From: Syngnathus acus
Taxonomy: Eukaryota; Chordata; Actinopteri; Syngnathiformes; Syngnathidae
Assembly (NCBI RefSeq): GCF_901709675.1
Contig: NC_051101.1
Coordinates: 7,150,501-7,214,500, forward strand
Reading direction: 5' to 3'
Length of the DNA stretch: 64,000 nt
Shown here: positions 42,572 through 57,500 of the stretch, piece by piece
How the letters are laid out: every line of letters begins with the position of its first letter
How positions within the stretch are numbered: the stretch's first letter is position 1
The notes under the pieces: model-generated
The model's database searches: none
Seen by the model: the letters and a program-made list of their open reading frames with translations, nothing else
Told to the model about the DNA's origin: nothing
Position numbers and translations under genes: made by a program

Positions 42572-45500
42572 TTAACTGTCCACAACTTGATGTGGAAGAG
42601 TGACGGAAGAGCCATTTAGAAAGGAACCTTGTTTGTCTCTTCCCTTGAGGAAATAAGTGAGCAGCTCCCCCTTTCCTTTCACAAATATAGGACCCCTCCT
42701 CACAAAGCGGAAGCCATACTCTTTGAGAATGTTGTAGCAATCCTCCACCACCTGAGGGAAACACACACAACACTTTACCGTTATGCAGATTTAGCAACAG
42801 TGCTGTGTGCTATTTGCAAATTTCACCCAATATATTTCTTAAATGTATTCATATTTCCCATCATAATAATGATAATGTGATTTTCTTTCTAAAATATTCA
42901 ATTTCAACCTCAGGTCTTCTTTACAATGGTGTTACACGCCTAGCATGACTTTTCCTGAGTAGTTTCTTCCATTTGCCTTTGCGGACCCTTGTCAATCTGT
43001 ATCAGACTGGATGAGGAAGTTGGATCACAGCCACTTTCACATCCCTCCGGAATTGTTCCATCAAGTCTGATCTCTGGCTGGGACAAGGGCACTTAAAGCC
43101 ACTCACAGACTTCTTAAGTCGGTCCTTTCTTAACTTGGCTGGAATATTGTATGAGGACATCTGCCATGGTCCGGGGGTCCACAGCACTGTTCAGGAGCAC
43201 GTTTACCTCAAGGACCTAAATGTACATTACTACATATTTTTTGCAAAAATGATTCTGCTACTTAACTGCAAGGATGGTATTAAATGCAATCTTACCTCAA
43301 GCCAGAGTTTAAGCTTGGCTGCATTAGACCAGATGAGGCACATTTTGGCAAACTTCAAATTGAGCTGTTGTCACGGTGTTGGAAACAACTAGTTTTCCAT
43401 ACACTATTTTCCATTTTCATACATTCTCAAGACAAATGAATTCCATACTTTCCACATTTGGGTAGGAACCGTGCCATTTCCTTTTGTTTACCCCAGGGAA
43501 TATTGTTAAACACACTTGAGTCCCTTGAAAGGCGCCACAGATACTGTATTTAAAATTCAAGTTTTTGTTATTAAAAAGTGTAACATGCAATGGAGAAAAA
43601 GTGAAAATAGGGAAGACACGATAGACTTAGATACTTTCAGTATTCTGATTTAAAATGGAATATGGAATCCCAAATAAATGCCTCCTTAAATAGTAGAACT
43701 TGATTATGATATAACAAAATAAAAATCTTGATTTAAACGATGCTTCAAGAATAGGGAAGGAAAAGAAGAAGCCAGATTTAATAACGTGAAAGAATACGTG
43801 AATTTGACAAAGAGGCAAAAACTGTTGCTTTACCTGAATGTTTCCCATCACCCCTGTGGACTCCATACGACTGGCAACATTCACTGTGTTTCCCCAGATG
43901 TCATAGTGAGGTTTGCGTGCCCCAATCACACCTGCTAAAACTCCTCCCTTATTCAGACCTAATAGAGATAGAGCATTGATAAAAATATAGAAGCATAAGA
44001 AATTAGGTAATGCCACTTAGAAATGAGTAGATTCAGAATCGGACTTTTATCTATATTTTCCTTTTTTTTTTTTCCAAAATCTGGATTTCATTTTTCTATT
44101 CAGATATGGTAGCAAAGTGAACTTATCATGTGCTGTATTTGTACGTATATGGGTCATCAAACAGCCAACCCTTTTTTGCACACGGCACTATTTAATCAGA
44201 AGACTTCAGAGATCTCGTAATACATTTTGAAGTAGTCAAGTCAAGCTCAGCGGTGAATGTCACATGACCAAACCCAGAAAGCAGGTTATTTGTTTATAAT
44301 TATACAGTTCTGCATGTGCCTATGCCAAATTGGGACACGTGATGGCAATCTTTCTCTGATCAAACCTTTCCTTATAATATAACAGTGGACCCTGACTTCT
44401 CAAAGGGGATATGTGTGGCCCGCAAATACCACACATTGAATTGAAATTTGAAACCCACTAAAATGCATAGAAAAAAAAATCCTCAACAAACTTTGCAAAA
44501 CAGTCACGATCGATTTTCCATGAAAAATGGGAGGTGGGGTGCAGCGAATATGCAAATTCACGGGTGCCGAGCTGCGAGTATTCCAGGATCCACTGTATAT
44601 TAAAAATACAAATTGCATACAAAAGTAGCTAAATTAAAAAGACGTACCGATTCGTAGCATGAAGTTATTGAATGACTGGTAGTTTATGTTCATAAGCGTA
44701 ACCTTCATGGCTAGGGCAAAATCTGCCAGGTCTGCCAGATGCTGCCAGCGCTCTCTGTCAGACTGCTCCTCCTTCTGCCGAACAAGTTAGGTATAAAGAT
44801 TTTTGGTGATAATTTGATCACTTCCACGAACCAAAACAAAGTGAAGTGAGCGTTCTGACCTTCATACAGTTGTACCCATTGTTGACATCAGGAGTAACAC
44901 CTGATGCGGCCATGTAGGTGCTTCCGATGGTCTTGATTTTTGTGATGCAGCGAAACTGAGGCTCGTCCAACAACTGTAATGCATACAAGTCAAAACGATT
45001 AGCTCCATCCAACACAGCTATTTCACTTCTAACCAAACCAGTAATAGCAGATACCCTAATTCAACTGAATCCTATGACCATGACTTGAGGCAAGAATCGT
45101 TTATTTTCCTTTTTGCAGTCCCATGACCAGTCATGAAAGCATCATTCACAATTTGTGAACGAATGGGTTCTTCTTATGATATTTTATAACGAGGGTCATT
45201 TTTTGTGGACAATAAAGGGATGAGGCAAGAATATGTGAAAGGTTTAATTCGTGAGGGTATGAATCATTTTGGGCATGACTGGATATGTGAGTAGCATAAC
45301 AAACAACCGCGAGACAGGCTAGGCGTGTTTCTGTCAGTCGTCAGTGAAACGAGGACGGACGAAAACCAACTTACACTGTCAAAGTCTGAGATGATCTCGT
45401 TGAGGAAGCGTAAGCATTCGATGCCTCCATTATTGATGCTCTCCTCTGTGTAGAAGTCGGAGAAGTTTGGGATGGATGCAAACATGACTCCAATTTCATC

Positions 45501-48500
45501 ATACGATTGACTGTACAACTCCTAGAACACATCAAGTTAACACAAGATTGAATTTTTTTTGGACATTTCCCATCTGCAGGACGCAATGTATTATATACTG
45601 GCAGAATGAAGGAGGAAGTGGAATAACAGACCAGCATTGTGTCAATGTAAGAACTTTACCTCATCTCTTTTCTTAGAGCCCAGGAAGTGCCGAGCAACAT
45701 GTTCAGGAAGCATGTTGGTCACTAATGCTTCATTCCATCGCCTCATCTCATATACCTTCTCTTTCTGCTCATGAACCTCAAGCTTCCACAGGAATAGGGT
45801 CCGAGCAAGCTTCTCCACCTTCAGATAAAAACAACACTCAACACAAGTTTTGACCTTTCAACATAGCCTGCTTTAATGGCTCACAACACAGAGGTCCAAA
45901 TCCTCATAATCTTAGGAAAACGATTATTAAATATACCGTATGGGTATCGATTTCTTTAAAAATATTGTTGGCAGATGAATACCAAATTACATACCAAATT
46001 ATTTTTCGACTGCTAGGAGTACCAGAGAAAGAGGTAAGGATTTTGTTAGAGAGGAATCCTTGATTGAGATAATAGTTACTAATTTGCATGTATTTTAATT
46101 TCATTATATCGCATTAGATTTATTTTCAATAATTTCGCAAGGAAACAGAAAATGCACACACAGAGACAAACATACATAGATATACTAACTGACAGACATT
46201 TTGAGAAAATGCAGTGTATCATGTGCCATTCTGTGCACTTATAGTAGCAAGTAAATAATGTCAACTTACATGTCGGGAGAAATAATAAAAGCTGACCATC
46301 ATAGTGAAGATCATAATTGTCATTGTCAACTTGGATGGCACTAAATATGACCTGAGGAGAAAAACAATATTAGTAAAATATTCAAACTTACAAAATCTGT
46401 TATAAAATGTGTTTAGCAATGACATTGATGGACAAAGAAAAGTCAAATCTACTAAAATATAATCATGATTTTTTTTTTTTTTCCCTTCACCTGTAATCCT
46501 GAAAGCGCGCCATGTCATAGCGGTCAAAGATGTTCCTCCAGCTGTATATATTGACAACACCAGTCGCCACTGTGATGAGCAGCATCAGTGTGAGCTTGAC
46601 CATGTGACTAACTTGAACCAACATGGTGGTAGCCATAAGCGCCAGTACAGCAATGTAGCTATAATATTTGGGGTTGTTCAAACAACCTTCAGAAGGGGAC
46701 GCAATAGAGGTGCTGACTGAAATAGCACTTTGAGGCAGGCAGCTCAGCTGGAAGAGGGACAGAAATGAGTAATGAGCTCAGGAATTATTCACTTCAGGTT
46801 ATGATAGAGTGCAGCTCTCCACAAAGATATAGCTTTTTGATACTGTATACAAATCTTACCATATCAACAATGTCAGCCATTGTAAGTATGAAGATAGCTG
46901 CCATGGCCCAGGTGTTACGAGCCCAGCGGGTGTGGTCAATCCAAGTTGAAAAAGCAACAAGCTTCTTAGGAAAAACCTTTAAAAAAAGGAAAGAAAAATA
47001 AAACAATGTTGTTTTATGAAACGGATGAAAACCCTTGTGCAAATAAGCCATATGAAAAACTGATGGATGGATAGAAACATTAGGGATGTACCAAAAATTC
47101 TTTCATTGAAAATTTTCTGTTCAAATGGCTTAAAAGTACATTTTCGGTTTTCGTCCCGAAGACCTTTGTCACCTATACACCGAAATTATCTGCAGATGCG
47201 TCAGTCAGCTATTGGTCCGAGTCGGGAAGGATGCCTAGTCACAGAGGACAGCCTCCGTGGCAACATTGGGTCATAAAAGCATTTTTTTCTCTTTTCCTTT
47301 TTAAAAGGTTTTTAAGGTATTCTAATCTATTTTGGTTTTCCGCCTTGGTCCCCGCCAATTTCAGTTTTCATTTCAGTGCATCACTAGAAAATACCCTCAT
47401 AAATCAATTGTTAAGTGTGGTAATATTTTGGCAAGTCAATGTACCAGGTGTAGGACATTCTATTTTTGTTTCCATTTGATGTAATCTTGATCTTGACAGA
47501 AGAACCTGGAACACTATTAACAGTGACTCATCTGTATACTCAACTCAGCACAGTCATTTAGTGACTGCTGTGAAATGCCTGAGGGCTCAGGCAATCAATT
47601 CTGCTAGAGCGAATGCATTTGAATTTCCATGGAGTAGAGGTCTGAATCAAAAGTAGTGGCAAATAACACAGACACCTTTACTGAGTGTGCTACCATATGG
47701 AAGCTTTCCTTCAAGCAAACATTTAATAAACGCAGCAACTTTATGAAATATTTACCATTGTGACAAAAAGCCAAATCTTTGATTGATTGAACAAACTCTA
47801 AAGTGCTGCCGACCATAACTAACGTGAACAAGCAGGAGACCTATTATTACCATTGAGAACCCTCTGCTGAGGTCCATCAAATGTGTTCCAGACCTAAATC
47901 TTAATGTGGGACAAAATATATCATCTGTCTGTCAACAGGCCCATTTGTCTTGGCCGTTTTCCTAAAAACCGTTGCAGAGGAATTGATCTGCGCTTGAAGC
48001 GCTATTTTCCAACAATCGATGGGTACATCCGCTATCCGTAACCTGAAAAGACCATGCTTTACTGTCTCTTATCAGGAGAGGTCAAACATAATTCTATTTT
48101 CTTTGCTTAGGTGCATGTTGGTCACTTACATTTTCTTAAGAGGCAAAGGAAAGGCACTGATGATACTGTTGGCATGTCAACATGCCATATATTTGCCATC
48201 TTTATTTTATGCTGATTAGATAGGGAAACAAGCATATTCTATTTTTATGTAGCTTAGAGATCAGGGATGGGCAACTTGAATGATGGAGTGGGTTACAATT
48301 TTTTATCAATGCTATTGGGGAACTACATACAGTAGGACCTTGCACAATCGGCCTATACTTGATGCCTAATGAAATGCATTTTTCTTTTTGTATACACCAA
48401 AAATTCCTCATAAAACACTGAGAAAGTTCCAATATGCATTTTCCGTGAAAATTGATGGTTGGCTCAGAATTTGGGCGCGGGGCATATGCCACCTGCCAGT

Positions 48501-51500
48501 TGCCCGTTTCCTATTATAGATGAATTTATATTGAATAAGCGGGTAAGAGTTTTTACGTTTATACTCTATCCTCTTCCTTTTTGAACATAAAAAAAAAAGT
48601 TTTGGATTTGCGGAAATGTTTTTTATCATCATCATTATTATCATTACTATTATTATTATTAGGATTATTTCTGTACTTATTTTTACAAATAACTGCATTA
48701 CAGTTTTCTAAGTATTGCACTTTTCATTTTTTTTAATCAAGACAGAAGCAACAAAGAAAAAAAGGTGAATAAATCCTGACTTCAATGGGCTGTATGAAAG
48801 ATGCGAGTCATTTAGCTGGCTTAGAAAGTACATGTTAAGGTAGCTCAGGCAATGGGTAGAGGTCTTGAAAACTTGACAATATCGTCCTCAAATAAAAGCG
48901 TAAATGTGTTTAAACACACCCTGGGGAAGATGGCAGCCAATGAACAGATTGTCAGGATTAGGAGCAGGACTTCCCCCACTGCAAATGTGATGTAGTTTGT
49001 AATCAATCTGTTAGAAAGATCAAAATCTCATTAGGGAAAGGTCAACAAGCAAGAACATAATGAAATATTTAGCAAATTAAAAGTTCTACTAAAGTTCAAT
49101 CGTGAAACCCCCAAATAGTACTATTTACAGTTGTAATTGGCAAAAGCATGTTTCTACCCAGCGCCTTTTGCTCAATTAAATAAATATATATTTTCGAACT
49201 GAAGAACTAACCTGGGATCTATGAGGGCCCCCGTGACAGCAGTGAAGAGCAGCACCACGCAGGAGCAGCAGAAGGCAGCTCCACTCTGCTTCTCCTTCTC
49301 CACCGAGTAGCGAGTCTCCAAGTCGGGGTCAACAAACCTCAGAGAGAGACGGTTGGTTTGCTTTCCCTTCGAACTGACGAGACAAGAGAACCTCACACCA
49401 AGCATTTCATAGTGCATCACAGTGTTGAATACATAACATCAACAAATTTCCACTTGATTTTTTTTTTTTAATCAGAGAAATCAGGTGATTTTTTTTGCGC
49501 TGATCCTGAATCTGCCCCGGGTTTTTTTCTCTAGCAGATCAGATTTTTTGTGCCAACACTATGATTCAGGAGCAAAAATCATCGGAACCAGTTAAAATAA
49601 ATATATTCATGGGCTATAATTTGACAATTTGAAATGTGGCTTTTTTTACGTGAAATTGAAATTGTCAGCTGACAACACGCCCCACACAAAGTATAATGGT
49701 GACGAAACACAGAAACAGAAGTTATTTGTTCTAATTAGTAAAACCTTTTATTTTTTTCACTCTGTATTCCCGTCTAGGCTCTCTGTACAAGCTAACAGAA
49801 ATAACCTTCAAACTATGAAAGAAAAAATTTAACTCACGCTTGGACAGTTTCTCGCTCCAATAGAGCCTCATTCAGCAGTTTGTTGAGCTCCTGTTCATTT
49901 TCTTGGGCATCAATCACCCTTTCAGCTAGGTCTCGCAGCCGTAGCCTTCGGCGAGGATTTGGGAAAGAGGGGTTTACCACCTGCGGTTCCACAAATCGCC
50001 ATCATTATCACTGTCGTTTCATTCGTCTTTCTAACACATTGCTCAAGAAGAAATCCATGATATACATATTACATGTTTTTCCATTTTTTTTTTAATACAA
50101 TTTTTGTTCCACATTTTAGTCTCTTTTTTTCTAATTGAAGCCTGTTGTTCAACAGCTGTACCATCTTAAAAAATATATATACAAAAGTATGGGACTCCCA
50201 GCTGAGGACTAGTATTGTTTGTTTTGGAAACATCTGTACTGTAGTCTGATCGGAGTGATTACGAATGTTTACCCTTGTGTCAAGTTCTTCAGGTTCCTCT
50301 GGTGTGGAGCAGGCTGTATTCACACTGCCATTACATTCTGTGGTGTTGATCAGCAGAGGGGAGTTTCCATTGGACGAAGTTACAGATAATTTCTAATGGG
50401 AAACAGTCAACAGTGAAAAAATGGAATTGGCCTCACCAATTCTTGTAAATGTTTTGGAGTGGGCTTTTCCTGAATATGAGTCAATACTGTGTGTGTTCCA
50501 ACTCACTACACTGTTGATGCCGTTTTTCCCCCCGGGTCCTTTGTTAACGACGACTAGGTAGGTCTCAAGTCCTCTCTCCCTCAGGTAGTCACAGCGCTCA
50601 CCTCCATTGCCTGGTTCAACTTCAAACTCTCCATGAAGACACTCCATGGTGGTTTGTGAGATGTGGACACGACTAGGCCACACCAAAAAGAGGAATAGGA
50701 GGGGGGTTATTTGGAAGAAATAGGGTAAGGGGTTTATTAAAAGGCCTGCTTTGAGAGTTGACTGCTGCGCTATTGAACCATTGTGAAAAGTAGACTACTG
50801 TTTATCATGCATACACTCCCGAATCATAACAAGCCACCAATCAGGTTTTTAGTGGCTAAACATGTATCATTCTTTTTATAGAACTTGGGCGCAGCTAATC
50901 CAGCATGTTTACCAGAAGAGCAATTAAAACATGAAGCCTTGACACAGAGAAGTATTCCAACTGCAATCACTTAAGGTCCTCCCACTGCAGGTGTCTTAAA
51001 CGTACATTCTTGAGAACCCAATTCACAATACCAAAAAAAAAATAACCCTATTGAATCTGCTTATGACCAAAATTTGATTTTAACAGAGTCAGTAATCTAG
51101 TGATTTCTTTTTTGTTTTGATGCAGTGGATGGCTAAAAGCAGAACCCGCTAATGCATTGCCAAATTAAAAATCCTGGTTAGTGGAAGCTATTTGACTATT
51201 ATTTATTTATCTAAATGGTGCAGATTATGGATGTTAGGCCGAGGACTCGCCTGTGATCTTCTGAGTGCCATTCTCGATTTCTAAAGGCAACTACAGTGTG
51301 TTCTTACCCTGGAATCCCTCCAGCCTCCATCTTGTTGGCTACAGTGACATCAGTGGACCACACGTCGTATTGCCAACGTTTCTGACCAAGCACTCCCCCC
51401 AAGACTGTCCCGCTGTGCACTCCAACACGCATGTCAACATCAGTTTGGGTTTTCTCACGCACATACCTAGTGTTTGTGCACACATACACTGAATTAAATC

Positions 51501-54500
51501 AATGCAAGGTCGACGGAGCAACAATAAAAACAAATCATTTCTCTCTCTCTCGCGCGCTAATGCACTTTCTTTCATGACTGCACAAAAATCTATATTAGTC
51601 TGTTGGAGCAATCAATTTCCCACTGAGCATGTGACAGACCACCATGTAATCAGCGATCGACTTCTGGCAACTTGAACTACAGCTCTGCTGTATACTCACG
51701 AGATGGCCTCAACCATGGCGAGGCCCATCATGATGGAGCAGGCAGCATGGTCCTCCCTGTAGTCTGGCAGCCCACAAATACAGTAGTAACAGTCTCCTAG
51801 GATTTTGATCCTCAGCTGGTGATATTTCTGAAAAGGTATTTGGGGTCAGAGAATGATACAATTGATGCTGCTGCATGATATGAGCCTAATAATTACTTTT
51901 TGAAATGTTTTAAAAATTGAAATGAATGTTAGCTAACTATTTAGTTTTACTCTGATTACTTTTACTGAGAACACTTAGTTAAAATACACCTTACAGAAAC
52001 CCAGGAATTTTGTATGAATTATAAAACTATTGTCAAAAAGAAGAGTGGATGTGTATAACCGGGATTTACTCACTGCAGCTAGTTTGTCAAATCGAGCAAA
52101 GAGTTCATTGAGCAGCTTGACCAGCTCCTGAGCGCTGCATGATGATGACAGCTGGGTAAAACCCACAATGTCTGCAAACAAAATACTGTACAACAAGAGA
52201 TCAAAACAAAGCAGTTAGTTACACACTCACTTGAAATGTGATGGAAAAACTGTAGATGTCAGTGTACCATGCAGTAGTTGATAAAATTGAAAATTAATAA
52301 TCAACCTGCTGTTTGAAGCGGGGTCGGTGAAATTCACTAATTGTTTTGTTGGTTTCGCTATCATGATGGACTCATTTGGTAAATTATTTTTAAGTTAATT
52401 TATTTTTCACATTTGAAGACCAGTATTTGAAATAGTATAATTATTCTTATCATTTGTTGACATGTTTTGAGAATTCGGAAAGATTCATTTTACAACTAAG
52501 GCCTTGTTTTTAGATTCATGGATTCAATGGCTGACATTTTAAGGTTCCATTTGACATTACCTGACATTTTCATGTCTGTACATGTACATAGTGTTAAACT
52601 GTTGCATCTCTTTCTGACTGGGCTCCTTTTTCATGTCCTGCAGCATCTCATCGGCTATGTGTTTCGGAAGAATGGACAGTAGCAGGCGTTCCTATGAAAA
52701 AAAAAAAGGTCATGAAGTTTCTTGCATGATTTGGGAATGAATCAACTCACCAAGGAACACCATGAATGACAAAAATGTTAATCCTAATTTAGGTAGCTTG
52801 TTGAGATGAAGACACTACTAAATGTTGAAGTTGGTTGTCTTCTTTCCCCAAATTGCTTACTGTCAATGTTTAATGAAAGCAATAACTGAATTGCTCATTC
52901 AGCACAGAAAGTAAGATGGTTTTCCAATTACAACCCTCACTTGATCTCGCATACATTACAAAAGAAACATTTTTGTGGACATACCGGTCGAAAACTTTTC
53001 GTTTGTAGTTTGGATTCGAAATGGTGATGAGTCCTGGAACCTTTCTAGCACATCTCATGCCATTATGTTACATGTGTTAATGCCCAATTGAGCATGCATA
53101 CGCAAAAATTGAAGGAGGGAGGGACATGGAGGGTTATGTGGGGGCGCTTGGAATAGGAATCAAAAATTCACAGTGGAGCAGCTCAGAAACAATTAACTGA
53201 TCAGGTTGCCTGCATGATTACATATATAGCATCCAAGGAGGCTAATTGTCATGGTAACAGACAATACAACAGACTCCACTCCTTGATTGGTTGGTGGCTC
53301 TCATCTGCCAGCAGCCTCAGCGTCTCATTCTGAAGATGATGAACTGTAATTAAGTCTGATATAAGTTGTCAAATTGGATGGCAATTTTTTTTTCCAGGAT
53401 GGTAAATTATTCTGATGGACATAGCAAAATCCGATGCATCCAACTGAGGATGTTGGTTTGCTAGCACATTCTTTGATAAAACACTGTTGAGCAATTAACC
53501 TAAGTAAGTTTTTTTTTTTTTTTTTTAACTGTTTGTGATCAGTTCGAGCTAAATACTGACAATGCTAAACATCCTAAAGTCTTACAAATCAAGTCAAGCA
53601 ACAACAATATAAAGAAGAGGGCTAGAAATGCCTTTTGAATCTTCAAAATTAACAATATTTAGACAAAAACATCTTGAATGATTTGACCTCTGACCTGTTG
53701 TTGGCTTTGCTCCTCCAGGTTGAGTTTTACTTCGAGGGATTGTCTTGCTTCAAGGAAAGCCTTTCTGTGCTTTCGGTCTGCCATGTAATATGACATGACG
53801 CCCACGGTGATAGCGCAAACATAGATCACAATATTGGCCAGAAGCTGAAAAAACAATAGGGACAGTTTTGTGAATAGTGTTCAGTAACCTGCCTTTCATA
53901 AGATTGTATTTACAGGCTGCCAAATCTGCAGCTTGAAATTTTTCTAATTATTATTGGCCAGCGGCATATTCTAAAATAATATTCAAATACAGCCCTCGGC
54001 AGATCATTCAACTTGCGGCCTGCACTGTGCTTGCTACTTTGAGATTTCCTTGTAAAATAATCATATGTCAAGAAATGGCAAATTTATAATAACCTGCCCA
54101 CTCACATGCACATTGCGCAGAGCCCAAATGGATTATCACTCCAGCGCATATAAAGGGAGAATCGATACAGATGACACAAATTTGTGACTCACTAGTATCT
54201 CTGTTTTATGCTATTGGATCAAGGCGTAACTTTAAACACAGATTTGATTGGAGAGAAAGGTTTTAGATAATAAACCGTAGACTTTCTTTTATTCTCACTG
54301 TAACTTACACTATATGAGGAATGGGACTGCCTCATTAATGTCCTAGAACTTCTCAGAGGCCCAAAATAGCAGTTCAACTTTAAATCTGAGTCTTGACATA
54401 TTTAATTTAAAGTTTTTATTTTTTGATACAAGTTGATTTTAAATTGTGCCACAGCATGTACATAGTAGTGTGCTATAATCCATCCATCCATTTTCTGAAC

Positions 54501-57500
54501 CGCTTAGTCCCCACGGGGGTCGCGGGTGTGCTGGAGCCTATCCCAGCCGTCATCGGGCAGTAGGCGGGGGACACCCTGAACTGGTTGCCAGCCAATCGCA
54601 GGGCACACAGAGACAAACAACCATTTGCACTCGCACTCACACTCACACCCACACCCAGGGACAACTTGGAGTCGTCAATTGGCCTACCAAGCATGTTTTT
54701 GGGATGTGGGAGAAAGCCCACGCGGGTCCGGGGAGAACATGCAAACTCCACACAGGGAGGGCCAGAGGTGGAATCGAACCCACACCCTCCTAACTGTGAG
54801 GCGGACGTGCTACCCATTGCACCACCGAGCCGCCTGTGTGCTATAATATTTTTGTATGGTTTTTTTTCATTGTGATGTCACAGTAATGGAATTAAAAAGA
54901 GTATTAAGTCAAGTAAGTCTCCATTGAAGGCCCAAGTACCAAATGCACAAATTGAATAGTAGACTTCATTATTAAACAGAGCCTGACAGGAATGCCATTC
55001 CTGATCATTTCTGAAAGTCCGCGATGATTGCTTCTTTCCTTCCTGATAACCCCCTCAAACTTTTTTACCATTAATTTGCCTGAACTTCCAGAGACATAAT
55101 AAAAATATTGTTTTCTTTCCAAATAATAATAAAGAAATAATAGATAAAAAAAAGAAATCACTTGATAAATGGAGCCTTTTACAAGTGAGACATTCTGGCT
55201 CATTCTGCGTGTTAAAGTGTTAAAGAACAAATTCAAAATAAATTTCTATTTTTACAACACATAAAGAGGCACTCTATCTTTACTAACATTCAGTTCCCTT
55301 GATTCCATGATTGTCTTCCAGTGGGCTCTTTTCTAGTTATGCACAAAATAATGTGAAAATAACTCCCCTCATGTCTGTTTCTCAGGAGAAATTAAACACG
55401 CTAGTTGCTTTTTGGAAAAACAGTCGCTAGAGGGGTTGGAAAAATCATTAAATATAGTGACCAAATCATTAAACTGGCAACACTGATTACATTTGTGAAT
55501 GAGCTACCCTCTGCCTGCAGCCATGTTGTCAGTGCAAGCAGTACAGATTAGAGGGAAGCTCTTATAACTAAAGAAGCAGATGGGGGGTGGGGGAATCAAT
55601 TCACAAAACTAATTGTCTTGACAAATTAATGAATTGATAAAATTGATTTATCGTCCAGCCTTGCATCCCTCGGGCACCACAACACCTGTTCATTACGACA
55701 TTGAGAGAGAAAAAAAAAAAAGCATTCACCCATGTTAACACAATGTCAAAGTTGGTTAAAATGCCTTCTAATAGTAAAATTATTTGACTTTTAGCAGTGC
55801 CAGTGAGAGAACAATTAACAAACCAGGAACGCCAATGCTCAGTGATGACATGACTTTGGTGACTATAACAGCAAATCTTCTATTATTGTTTTCAAACAAT
55901 AAAACAGCAATAAACAACAAACAAACCAAACTATCATTTGGAATTTCCAAATTCAGACTTCCCTAAATAGAGTAAAATTAGTCATATTTTTAGCTGTCTT
56001 CGTTTGTACTATTTTGGACCATAAAATTCTGGGTTGTATGAGTTTTGACAGCTATACAATAGGAGGTTTCAAAATCCAATTGTATCTTTGAGCTATTTTT
56101 TCCTGTTGTAAATCAATTTAGATGTGCTAAAGGGGCTCTATGTTTTTTTTTTGGTTGTTCAATTTATTTCATGACAAAGTAGACAATTTTAGATTCAATC
56201 TAAATTGTGAAATTAAGCAAATAGAAGAGTGAATCTGATCATGACCTTTTTTAACTGAATATATTAGCTTTTCCCTTTCCATTCAAATTGTCGCACTTGA
56301 GTTTATATCATATCTCCGACTGTGAAGGGATTCAAGTTTGACCAAAGCAAACAATCTCAGGAGACGGCCATTTTGCCAATCATTCTCCACTGAAAATGAC
56401 ATCACAGTTGGTCAGGGCTCAGTTTCGGAAAACTGGTGAGTTTGAAAAAAGTTAATTGATTCATATGTATTTTTCTGATTAATTATCCAATCAATCTGTC
56501 ATCAGCCAATGGATCAGACCCTCCTAGGAAAAACCCAAATATGTGCCTGTAAGGAAAACACCTTATTAGCCAATGAACATATGTAGGGGTGCAAGTACAT
56601 ATTTATTATCAGCCTTATGATTCTGTTGCTTATTTCACTTTTGTGTTTCTTTACTATGCAAAGCTGTATTTCAAAGGGTTGTATATGTTGAACCTCAAGA
56701 GCAGTAAAACACGACTAAAAATACATCTGCAACATTTGTTTGGTGCGTCATTATTTGTATGATCAGCTCAGACTGGTTTTAATTTTCTTATGACCACAGT
56801 TTGTGCAGTAAAACAAACAGGCCTGTGACGGGAAGCTCGCTATTGAACAAAGACTTCTTTAAAAGTACAGAATAAAAGGCACAGGGTAGTATCATACCAT
56901 TTTACTTTTCATTGGTGTTGTTACGAATAAAATAGTGATTATTACATGATTCCTAATCAATTACAGTTGGTTTGATTATGGCTATAGGCAATTTTTTTCC
57001 CATTTGTTCTAATTGTTATACACTCTGTTGGTTTACCTTTTAAATATCAACAAAATGCTAAATTTACTTAATTTTGATTCCTGGTTTAAATTGTGATTTT
57101 GTCGATGTGCTGAGAGACTTTGGCTTCTGTTTCAAAAACTAGGAATTTGAGTTGGAACTGTACGTATTGTATTTTAGAATGCACACTTTCAAAATCACCC
57201 TAAATATATATATTTTTTGAGCTTCTGTATAGTACATTCGCACAGTTTACTGATATCCTTTATTATCAGAGTGAATAATATGAATGAATAGATTCAAAAT
57301 AAAGTGTAAAAAAATTTTAAATCGAGGTTAAAAACTGTTATTTTCCCCAGACCTATGATTATGGTAGTTTTAAAATCAATCTCATTCTTCCACTACAAAC
57401 CTTTACTCATTTTTGTAACCTTTTATTCTTTACTTTTAAATCTCTTTCACTATGTTACTGCTTTTCAACATTTTAATTTCAGTATGTGAAGCATATTGAG

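Noticed and set aside
48240-48500. Possible MITE beginning agggatgggcaactt
   Set aside because: Only one end resembles a known fish hAT family; no matching second end or duplication could be found.
54770-54835. Possible tRNA gene on the minus strand
   Set aside because: A B box and an A-box-like motif exist, but the segment continues into a 356-bp repeat with target-site duplications, so it is a SINE head, not a tRNA gene.
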